Source: Arcuatula senhousia (taxonomy: Eukaryota > Mollusca > Bivalvia > Mytilida > Mytilidae). From it: a stretch of DNA of 64,000 nt. The position numbers and the translations under genes were made by a program. Every line of letters starts with the position of its first letter. Position 1 is the first letter of the stretch. The DNA lies in NCBI GenBank assembly GCA_963971305.1, contig OZ020304.1, positions 5,527,576 to 5,591,575 of the forward strand. The letters are read 5' to 3'. Below, one piece after another: positions 25,901-37,900 of the stretch. Below the pieces are notes generated by a model that saw nothing but the letters and a program-made list of their open reading frames with translations, searched no databases and had not been told where the DNA came from.

Positions 25901-28900
25901 CTGAAAGACAGAATTGTAGCAAATATGCATTTTATAAATGGGTACTAAGTTTAGATGCAGTTGGTCTTATGGTGTAAGACAAGTTAATCTTAGAAATTCA
26001 GGGGGAAAATAATGAACAAGTGTGGCCACTAAAAGTATGTCTTGCCTGCTGGCATCATCACTCAAATCAACTACCTAAGCTTTCATTTCTTGATACAAAC
26101 ACAAAAAGTGTCTGTATACCCAATATCTGATGCCTAGCTATTTTACTTTTTAAGCAATTCATTGTCAAACAAGTTTTACAAAAAGTTTTCTGCCGGAAAA
26201 AAAGACCTAAGTTCACAGAGTCACTGGAGCCTAATAATGGGGTCATGGTCACATGGCATGGTAACAGTTGCCTAAACCATAACCTCAACTGTCTGTATAC
26301 CTAATATCAGATACCTAGCTATTATACTTTTCCAGCAATTCATCGTCCAAAAAAGACTTACAAAAAGTTTTCGGCCTGAAAAAGAACTAAGTTCACAGAG
26401 TCACTGGAGCGTGAAAATGGGGTCAGGTTCACACGGCATGGTGACAGTTGCATAGACCATAACCTGAACTGTCTGTATACCAAATATCAGATGCTTAGCT
26501 ATTATACTTTTCAAGCAATTTATTATCCACAAAAGTCTTACAAAAAAGTTTACACTGCCACCTCCGGAAAGTAATACCTTTGTCTCGCCTTCCGCGACTA
26601 TTCGTGGCAGGCGAGACAAAAATGGTACGTTTTGTCGTTTTCAGGGCAATAACTCCTAAAAGAAATGGTCCTACAGCTTTGACCTAATTACATGAAATGT
26701 AGATCTTGATGTGCTTAATCATATGCATTTTGAATTTTTAGTTTTCAAGATATAAGGCTTAATAAGTAAACAAGAGGCTCCCAGGAGCCTGAATCACTCA
26801 CCTGAACTACACAGGTACATATATTTTGTAGATATTATTGTGCTAAACCATATGCGATTTAAATTTCTGAAATAACTTGGTTAGTTTTCAAGTTATTGGG
26901 CTTGATAAGTGCAAAATTTAGCAAAAATTAGACAAAAGGCTCCCAGGAGCCTGAATCGCTCACCTGAAGTACACAGATACGCATATTTCGTTGATATTGT
27001 TGTGCTTAACCATATGATATTAAAATTTTTTTGAAATATCTTGAATATCTTCAAGATTTAGGGCTAAATAAGTGCAAAATTTTGAAAAAATTACAAAAAG
27101 GGCAATAACTCCCAAATCAGCAGTCAGATCATTTTCAAAATTTCAGGACAGGTAGATCTTAATATGCTGATCACTTTTGATTCTTGCACAATTTTGATAT
27201 CTGTAACAATTTTTGAGCTATTAACAAATAAACTGTTAACACAGAGACATGTCTTGCCTGTCGCAACTGGACACAGTATAAAATGAAGTAAAAATCCTCC
27301 TGATCTTAACTGATGCTTAAGCAGCTGCATACCAAATAAGTATAAATGGTGAACCATAACTGCTTTGTATAAAACACTCATGACATAAGTAAAATGTTAA
27401 AAAGTGTAAAATCTCAAAGTCAGTAGACAGTGACTGCAAGATCATACAGATAAAATACTTTTGAAATTGATCTGTACTGATGCTGATGCAAGTGCAAACC
27501 CAATATCAATGATGTACCATGACTGCTTCATGATAAACAGACGTAAGAAAAAAGGTTAACCTCGGCCTAATCGGTGTAAAATTTCAAAGTCAGTAGACCG
27601 TGACTGCAGAAGCATACAGGTGAAATCCTTTTAAAACTGATTTGTACTGATGCTGATGCAACTGCAAACCAAATATCAATGGTGTAACATAACTGCTTCA
27701 TGATAAACAGACGTAAGAAAAAAGGTTAACCTCGGCCTAATCGGTGTAAAATTTCAAAGTCAGTAGACCGTGACTGCAGAAGCATACAGATGAAATGCTT
27801 TTGAAATTGATCTGTACTAATGCTAATGCAAGTGCATACCCAATATCAATGGTGAACCATAACTGCTTCATGTTAAACAGACTTAAGAAAAAAGGTAAAC
27901 CTCGGCTAAATCAGTGTAAAATTTCAAAGTCAGTAGACCGTGACTGCAGGAGCATACAGGTGAAATCCTTTTAAAACTGATTTGTACTGATGCTGATGCA
28001 ACTGCAAACCAAATATCAATGGTGTAACATAACTGCTTCATGATAAACAGACGTAAGAAAAAAGGTTAACCTCGGCCTAATCGGTGTAAAATTTCAAAGT
28101 CAGTAGACCGTGACTGCAGAAGCATACAGATGAAATGCTTTTGAAATTGATCTGTACTAATGCTAATGCAAGTGCATACCCTATATCAATGGTGAACCAT
28201 AACTGCTTCATGTTAAACAGACTTAAGAAAAAAGGTAAACCTCGGCCAAATCAGTGTAAAATTTCAAAGTCAGTAGACCGTGACTGCAGGAGCATACAGG
28301 TGAAATCCTTTTAAAACTGATTTGTACTGATGCTGATGCAACTGCAAACCAAATATCAATGGTGTAACATAACTGCTTCATGTTAAACAGACTTAAGAAA
28401 AAAGGTTAACCTTGGCCAAATCAGTGTAAAATTTCAAAGTCAGTAGACCCTGACTGCAGGAGCATACAGGTGAAATCCTTTTAAAACTGATCTGTACTGA
28501 TGCTGATGCAACAGCATACCAAATATCAATGGTGTAACATAACTAGTTCACATAAAACAGACTTAAGCAAAAACTTTAACCAATTGTGGACGTTGCCGCC
28601 GCCGTCGCCGCCGCCGCTGCCGGAATCACCATACCTAGGTCTCGCCTTTTGCGACATTCGTCGCAGGCGAGACAAAAACTACAATTTACCCCTATATTCT
28701 ATTTTTAGCCATAGCGGCCATGTTTTTTGACGAATCAAAAATCTGAACGATTGAATTGTAGAATATATGCTATTAAACAAGTGTGCCAAGTTTAAATGCA
28801 GTTGGTTTTATGGTGTCAGACAAGTTAATCTTTGAAATTCAGGGGAAAAGTAATGAAAAGTGGTAAATTTTGACGTTTTAAGGGCAATAACTCCTAATAG

Positions 28901-31900
28901 GAATGGTCCTACAGCTTTGACCTTATAACATGAAATGTAGATCTTGACATGCTTAATTATATGCAATTTAAATTTTTGAAATATCTTGTATAGTTTTCAA
29001 GATAGAGGGCTAAATAAGTGCAAAATTATGAAAAAATCCAGAAAAAGGGCAATAACTCCTACATCAATTGCAAGCTTATCAATAGGGGGAAGGTTGGATC
29101 CAAAAAACTAGTTTAACCCCGCCACATTTTATATGTGCCTGTCCTAAGCCAGGAAACTTTGCCAAAGCCTTTGTTTGTCCTTGTCATTCTATGTTACCAG
29201 TTTTATGTCAAGAATTGGGTCTTTCGTTGATGATTCAGGGATTGGTTTTGATACTTTTGTATTGTATTATAAGTCTTGGGCCATTGCAAGACGGTAAGCA
29301 GTGATCTATGGTCATGTTGAAGACTGCTTGCTGTTTTCCGTTGTGATTTTTTTAATTGCTGTTTGTTTATGTTTGTTGTGTCGCGTACACTTATTCCACA
29401 TCTCATTATCGTCTATTTGTTTGAAATTAATATTGATCACTTATTTCACCATAAACACAAACATTCTACACAGGAAATTTTGCAACATATGTTATACATA
29501 CATGTATGTTCGAAATCATATGTTCACCTTATGTTTGGTGCCCATTTGATAATTATATGTTTTCAAACATATGTTTAACATATGGTAAAATACATCTTAA
29601 AATTAAAAATGTGAGTCGTGCATTGACAAGCAATTTAAAATGGTTTTTCTGCATTTTTTTCTAAAACATATGTTTGTCATATGAAAACATAAAACTTATG
29701 ATGAACATATGTTATCAAACATATGTTTATCATATAGGCGCCAAACATAAAGTAATCATATGTTTAACGGAATGATAACATTATGGTTTTTTTCAAACAT
29801 GTGTAAAAGATATGTTGAATTTTCCAGTGTACCCACCGTAACAATCGAAATAGAAATTTATCTTTCTTTGAATAAGTTTAGTTAAAGCACATTAAGAAAG
29901 GTGATAATGCACTATAAAACCAAGCTACAAAAAGACCCAAACAAAAACCACCTTATCGAAACTTTTAACTATACATATAGGTACTTAGATGACATACTTG
30001 CTCTAAACAACCCCCAATTCTCAAATTTAATAAATGATATATATCCTAAAGAATTAACCCTAAATAAAGCAAACTCGACCGACAGTAGATGTCCATTTCT
30101 AGATTTGGACTTAAGCATTATCAATGGTAGATTACACACTAAAGTATATGATAAACGGGATGACTTTTCATTCCCAATAGTTAATTTTCCGTTTCTTGAA
30201 GGAGACGTACCATTAGCTCCAGCTTACGGGGTATACATTTCACAATTAGTCAGGTATGCTCGCATTTGCAGTGATGTGTCTGATTTTAATGATAAAAACC
30301 GTTTTATTACAGAGAAATTGCTAAAACAAGGTTACCGTTACCACAAATTAGTCAAATCTTTTACAAAATTTGCACATAAATATGGACATCTCATCGAAAA
30401 ATTTGATTGTACACGTAGATTTCTGATTGTTAAAGGAATATCCCATCCTGATTTTTATAGCAATGTAGTTTATAAAGCACAAAAATTCAAAAACAACCTT
30501 ATGGAAATTAAAAACTGGCTTAAAAACCTTTTGAAAAAAGGATACGAATTCAATGTTTTAGTAAAATCTTTGCATTTGGTATGTTTTGGCAGAAATATTG
30601 ATAGCTTGATAGTAACTTTAAAACGTTAAATTTTCACTTTGTATCCACTGTATTATTTATAAGCACCACAGCGATCAAGTATGTCGGTTCTGTGTGATGA
30701 TACAACTCTAAATCATTCATTGTTTTGACGTGGGGTGTCAGATTTAGAACTGATGTATTTGATTCTTTTACATCAATCGATAAATGTTTCTTAGCTAGTT
30801 GTCAGTAACTTCGAGTGTTCTCAAGAGAGTTCCTCCTCGTCTTGTTGTTTTCGTACAGTATTTTGTCTTAGGTTCTCTCTTGTTGAATTGAACTTTTGTC
30901 GATTGAGTTTTACAGTGTGTTTTATATGTAGCTTTGTGCAAGCTTATCAATAGGGGGAAGGTTGGATCCAAAAAACTAGTTTCACCCCGCCACATTTTGT
31001 ATGTGCCTGTCCTAAGCCAGGAAACTTTGCCAAAGCCTGTGTTTGTCCTTGTCATTCTGTGTTAACTGTTTTATGTCAAGAATTGGGTCTTTCGTTTATG
31101 ATTTAGGGATTGGTTTTGAAACTTTTGTATTGTATTATCAGTCTTGGGCCAATGCAAGACGGTAAGCAGTGACCTATGGTCATGTTGAAGACTGCTTGCT
31201 GTTTTCCGTTGTGATTTTTTGAATTGCTGTTTGTTTATGTTTGTTGTGTCGCGTACACTTATTCCACATCTCAATATCGTCTATGATATATGTTATATAT
31301 TTAAATGTATGTTGATTTATCAGAAGGAATTAAATTATCTTTTTAAGATTTTTTCAAAATCCAGCTCCTCTCTTCATTCAAATTTTGAAAAAAAAAACTA
31401 AACAAGTTGTTGAGCCTCTTGAAAAAAAAAAGATTTTTGTTAGATTATTAACTGATGCTGGTTTATGTTTTTCAAAGACAGTCAGAGAGGTGGTGACAAA
31501 ATATTATCTCCCCTGTAAATATTTTGAATGTCTAAATGAGTTGAAATGCACCTCGTTCTTAAGTGACGCACTAAGTTGAAATCTCCAACTTTATATTTTA
31601 ATAATAAAATGTAGGTCATGTTTATTTTCAAATTCGGGTACAAGTGAATGGACAAGTTATTATTCTTTTTTTAATTAGTCGAAATGTTTAATTCATAGAA
31701 TAATAATATTGTGAGAAAAAAGTATTTTATTATCTCTAAGGAATAACCGAAACTCTAAAAACGGGACTTACATGTTGTCATTAAAAAATAATGGTAAATG
31801 CCACGAATTACATACTTTGATAGATAACGACCATGCATGTGCTTTTTGTGTTGTCAAAATTTTAGGGAAATCGAAGAATAATGGGGTTTTTTTTGTCACA

Positions 31901-34900
31901 AGCAAATCTAAAACGTTGCTAGGCTAATCAATGAGGCGATTAGAATGAAAAAAAATCGAACAAACCTCTCTTGATAAACCTCCCCCTTCTTAAACGTTAT
32001 TTTACATTTGCTTATTATCATTCCATTTCCAAAACATGTATTTTATTAAATAAAATGCACGTAGTTACAGTAATGATTTCCCCACATTATTGATTAATCC
32101 TCCAATAGATGACAGACATATCAAAATATAAGTCTTCCAATATGAAATACTTACGGTCAATGGAACAACTGGTTTTGGAGTTAATTCTGTAAACAAAAAC
32201 GTCCTTTTTCGTGATTTTTGACAAAAACAATAAGGGCAGATAAGTACATAAAATAGTAATAATCAATCTTTAATGTAGAAATCATGTTAGTCAACTACTG
32301 TGTTCATCTGTATGTCGTTCAGCCTTTCAAACATCTTCTCTGAAACCACTTCGTAGGGTTGTTTTATTGAGTGTTGACATTCTATTCATGAACAATCAGG
32401 ACAATTGTTGCTAAATAAGGAACATAAAGTAACATTGTAATTAAAACACTAATACTTTTGCTTGATTTATCTAAAACAGAGAACAAATCTGATTGATCTT
32501 AGACTCTTAAGGATTATAATTATATGTATCGAATCAGTTTAAGGAGGCTGGGGTCTAAACATTTGACATATGATCTTTTAAAAACTTTTATAGTAAATTG
32601 ACATTAGTATGAGCAATAAAATAAAATAAACAATAAAAACAGTAGGTCACAGGACTTATTTTTGAAATAATTTGGTTTCAATATTTAAAAGAAATGTGTA
32701 TAGATTGAATAGGGAAAATTCTCTAAATGCATATATTTTTAAAACCCGACATAAGAATTTCTACAAATTTGTGTAATTAAAGGTAATAACAAAACTACCG
32801 AACTTGAATGATCAATCTTATAGTCCAGAGAAAATGACAAAAACGAATCAGTCATACCGGAGAATTGGTGGATCGCAATGGTCCTGACTTGATACATGCA
32901 TTTCAAACGAAATGGTGGGTAAAACCCGGTTTTATGGCGCCAAACCTCCCTCTTCCATTGCGATCTTAGGATCCGGTAATGACCATAGAACACAACATAG
33001 TTGTGAGACACAATAGGGATATTGAGGTGATCATTTCAGTACAGCAGACCAGACAAACACTAATTAAAACAATTAATCACCTTATCTTTTAACTCAATTT
33101 TGAACTTTTCTACTAGTGGCTGATAACGAAGAAAGAATTTTTTATGGATCGCATGAGAGGTATTTTCTTATAGCCCTGCTCTAAAATAACAGGAATGGGA
33201 TATACTTCTGATTTCTATAATTAAAACATGGGGTCACCGTACTCCTTTAAGAAATATTTAAGGAAAACTAAATTTTCTGATACATTTCTTTGTAAAAAAT
33301 AATCACACATTTTTACGCCAATTATCTCCCCTGAAATCAGATTTTTTAAGAAAAAGCTTACTATCTTTTGAAGTATTTATCTTGTAATGTTTTTATTAAT
33401 GAAATATAATAAAGAAATAAATTTTACATCATTTATGCTGTAGCAAGTCTTTAAAACTGAAATATAGGCTAAAAATTTGCAAGATGACTGAAAAAGATGC
33501 TCCGTTTTAGAACCCCAGACTCCTTAAGAGAACGATTTACATGTTGGCTCCTGGGAACCTCTATAGTTACTTTTATATACATAAACCAATGTCCTTAATT
33601 CTTTGAACGAAAATTTCAGATACTTGTCTTGTCAAGTTTTTAGCAATTTTTAGTCAAACCTTGACATTTCTGGCACATATTCCATATTCTTTCGTTTTTA
33701 ATATTATTTCAGAGTTTGGCTTTAGTGCCGTGTGGAGGTCGTAGAAAGCTTCCCCGTGCTTCAGTTGTATGCTCTTATATATTTTCGAGTACTGGAATAT
33801 GTGTTGGAAAGACACAGTTTACAGGTTTCCAAAAATTTGACAACGTTTGGCTATTTCTTTAAAATTTGATTAATTTATCTGTTTTGGTCATTGTTGTAAT
33901 ATTTTTTGGCTTCTGTTTTTGTTTTATCAAATCTAACATTTTATCGGTTTTCCAGGTTTTCTACTCCTAGCGTGTCTGATGAAGGTTAATCCAGAAAAGC
34001 GCTTCACATGCAGCGAAATTTTGCTTTTGTACATTTATCAAAATCATATCAATATTTGGATCGTGTCTTTCTGGCACATATTCCATATTCTTTCGTTTTT
34101 AATATTATTTCAGAGTTTGGCTTTAGTGCCGTGTGGAGGTCGTAGAAAGCTTCCCCGTGCTTCAGTTGAATGCTCTTATATATTTTCGAGTACTGGAATA
34201 TGTGTTGGAAAGACACAGTTTACAGGTTTCCAAAAATTTGACAACGTTTGGCTATTTCTTTAAAATTTGATTAATTTATCTGTTTTAGTCATTGTTGTAA
34301 TATTTTTTGGCTTCTGTTTTTGTTTTATCAAATCTAACATTTTATCGGTTTTCCAAGTTTTCTACTCCTAGCGTGTCTGATGAAGGTTAATCCAGAAAAG
34401 CGCTTCACATGCAGCGAAATTTTGCTTTTGTACATTTATCAAAATCATATCAATATTTGGATCGTGTCTTTCTGGCACATATTCCATATTCTTTCGTTTT
34501 TAATAATATTTCTCTATAAACCTCTATGGTCATTCATTTGACTTATTCACTAAAATAGGACGCCGGAAAAAAACGTTTCTTACGGTTTAATTAATATATC
34601 TTACTTACCTCTAACAGTTATGAAAAAACAGTGCAGTGGTGAATCATTTCTACAAGGAAAATAGTGCTTTTAATATTTGATCTCAGTTGATATTTTTTTA
34701 ACCGAGTATTTAATTGCTCGGACCAAACAGTTGAAGGGAAATTACATTTGGTTTCGAGACGTAGTGTTGTCAATTTCTCGACTTTTTAAAAATCTTTAAA
34801 TAGCAAAACATTTGAGCGTTTGATCTTCACAATTCCAGGCAGCAAAAAGGGTCAAGTGTTGACGGGTATTGTAGCAGTAGTTATTACTCTGTCATTACCA

Positions 34901-37900
34901 TTGAATTTCAAGGCCGAGTTGTTCTTATCATTAATTCTACCAATCCTACAAATATACTGAACAAAAAAGTTACGCATAGGTAGAAAATTCCCAATACGTT
35001 TTATACAAACCCACACCATGCCGAGCTATTCTGCCAACGGTGTTTGTAAAATAAAATCCTGTAAAAAGAAAAAATAACAAAAAAAGATTATTTGTTTAAT
35101 TTTGAGCAAAATCGTAACCTCGCTATTTTTTTAAAATATTGCATGAAGAACTCAAGTGTTTAAGTTACGCATCAACTTTACGTTTATGGTGGTTTCTAAC
35201 ACCATTTTGACCTAGATATTACTCTATTTTATTGACCGGGTTGGTCATGGGTCAATTATTTCGGTTTTCTTCATTTAAATCCTACCTAAACGACCGAGAA
35301 AATTAAGCTCCGCCCAACCTTGTGAATAAAATAGAGTAATAGGTTAGGGTTAGATATCGACCAAAATAAATAGTGTGAATTTTGATAAAAGAACGCACAG
35401 TTTAACCAAATAAAATGCATACAATGAGATATAACACTTTTATGAATTCATTACATCCATAATTTTTATTTTTTATTTGTAGTCAAAAGTTTGCAATCTT
35501 ATGGTACATTTTGCAATTTCTACAGTTTCTACTTCCTTCAATTATTGAATCCGTTATCTTAAACCAAGGCGTTTCGGAATCTTTGAAAATAGTTTTAACG
35601 AAAAAGGTTGATAAATTAGAATTACTCGTAATTCCTAATACACATGCATGCATTACAAGGTAAGGGCTAAATTGTCGTACAGAATATAGAACGGAAATGA
35701 TCATACTAAAATATTATGTTCACCCTTTAAATTAATTCTATAATGGTGTAAAAATCAAAGGACATAAATAATAATATTATATAAGAAGTTATCTTTAGAT
35801 CAAAAACATTTTGTCTCTGATTAGTGATCATTATTTGATAAGATATCTGGTAGGTTTCACCTATTTAAATTTACCTTTATGCTGTAAATATGTACATAAT
35901 GCAGGACCATATTGTAAACTAGTTTGTTAACTAAATATGCTATCCTGTTGAAATAAAGGAATTTATTATTATTATTATTATTACCTTTCCGTGCTTTGGA
36001 AACTTCTAACAAAATTAATGATTTGAGTACACATGGATTGATTATAGTAATTAAAGTTATTTTTGTTGAGATCATTTTTAAAAATTCCGAAACGCCTTGG
36101 TTTTAGAAAACATATTCAATAATTGAAGGACGTAATTAGTTTAGAAATTGCTAGAGGTACCATAAAATTGCAAACTTTTGACCAAACACATTCTCGGAAA
36201 CCCAGGGGTTCTTCTCTCGCTTACTCATTCATCACCCCTGGGACACTTGGTATGAAGTTGTTCGTTTCGAGTTCAGGATCTGATCTTGAACTTGATATAA
36301 TTTCTATATAGAAACAAGTTAAAATCGCATTTGAAAAATCTAAAGCGACCAATCAGGAAGCTCGTTACAAAACCATCAAAAACGAAGTATTTCATTCGTA
36401 ATATCCCAGGGGTGATGAATGAGTAAGCGAGAGAAGAACCCCTGGGTTTCCGAGGATGGACCAAACACAATTCTTAAAGAAATCATATTGGTTTAAAAAT
36501 AATGGATGTAATGCATTCATAATAGTATGATATCTCATTGTATGCATATTATTTGGTAAAAATGTACGTTTGTTTAATCAAAATTAATTCTATCTATTTG
36601 GTCGATTTTTGGTCAAAGTGGTTTTAGGAACTAACTTTAATTAGTGTAAAATGTTCCTTTAAAACATTGGCCGATTTCTACTCACGATGTCTTAAAACCG
36701 TTGGAGTTAGGATTATGCTCAAAATTAAACAAATTATTTAAAAACTTTTTCTTTTTACTGGATTTCATTTCACGTAAATCAATGGCGAAACAGATCGGCA
36801 ATACTATTTTAAAATGGTGTGGATTTGTATAAACATAGAGGGAATTTTCTCCATATGCGTAAGGTTTTTTTTGTATAGTATATTCCCAATTTTCAGCAAA
36901 AAGAAAGTATATATCAAATTCATTTAAAGTTTTATTTAACCATATACGATGTCCATAATTATAAAGATTGTTTCCAAGTTTCAGAAGCCTAGTAGCATAA
37001 ACTGCTGAGTTATAAAACAAAAAGTGTTATCGAATTAAGTGTGACGGAAAACGTTAACAGAATGTATGTGTCATTGATTTATAACGTATTTCACAATACA
37101 TAATGTCCATAAAAAGTTACCAAATATCAGCAATCTAGGAGTAATAGATGCTGAATTATAAGTGAATTAAACATGTGACAGAATTGAAGTTGGATGGACC
37201 TAAGAAACTAAGGACGAGAAAGGTAAAACAGTAGATCCCCTCTTCTTCAAAGATAAGATATAATAAATAAAACTAGTCTACATACCCTTTCTTATATCTA
37301 GTGATCTTTTTCTCATATTTTGCATTTTTAGTTGTTAATGGTCACATGAAAAGGATCCTTCTTTATCAATATTCTTTAATTCTTACCCTTCTGTATCTAT
37401 GACGTATGCACAGAGCATGTGTTTGCCTATTTCCGAATCGAGTGGATTCCATGTCATTGTCAAACTTCTAACTCTTAAGCCCATTTCTGTCCGATTAGCA
37501 ATGCCAGTATTAACTTTAATGTCGTCACTCCTTGTAAACAAAAACTGGTCGATCATTACACGACTGCAATTAAGAGTAAAATAAAGACTGTTAAAACGTT
37601 TTCTGTGCTATATGTTGTTCTGATTAACATAAAAAGGGTAATGTTATATTGTTAAACCATTCTTTATCACAAGAGGATTATGAATCAGACCCGACCCTTT
37701 TCTCTCTTTTGTTTTGCCATTCGGATCGTCATCTCTAAACGATATATAATTATATTTCTAATAAAACAGTTTGGAGCTTAAAATCACTACAGCTACCAGC
37801 ATTAAGTCAAATACAATATGTAAAAATTGATAATGTTCCTCATAGTACAAGTTCATCATCAAAACACCAGAATAGCACAGGGATTAGTACGGCTGCTTCT

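Larger units (their letters stand above)
26930..29069 (+). mobile_element. pearl-like element, interrupted and 3' truncated
   Basis: Head AGGCTCCCAGGAGCCTGAAT, then a unit with GGGCAATAACTCCC. A nested GTCTCGCC-family element (27236-28678) follows, then continuation (GCGGCCATG, GGGCAATAACTCCT). It stops at 29069, where the 347-bp direct repeat of an RT-bearing element begins. Confidence 0.65.
33667..34506 (+). mobile_element. retrozyme-like tandem repeat (family 2), 401-bp unit, 2.1 units
   Basis: TCTGGCACATATTCCATATT recurs at 33669, 34070 and 34471, exactly 401 bp apart. The two complete units differ at only a few positions. Each contains one hammerhead motif (33970-34011 and 34371-34412). 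The array begins and ends in the same part of the unit. Head-to-tail units with one hammerhead each is the known layout of retrozymes. It lies in the intron between exons 6 and 7, antisense to the host gene. Confidence 0.75.

Noticed and set aside
32739..33011. 90-residue protein similar to one at 56213-56479
   Set aside because: The similarity reflects shared 3' flank DNA of a YLDD-type RT element; both frames are interrupted and not genes.
36682..37020. Terminal exon of the host gene (acceptor AACTCAG, 112 codons, Lys-rich end)
   Set aside because: Much of it lies in a large inverted repeat with a broken second copy at 34955-35120, so it is better explained as repeat sequence. RNA data could reverse this.
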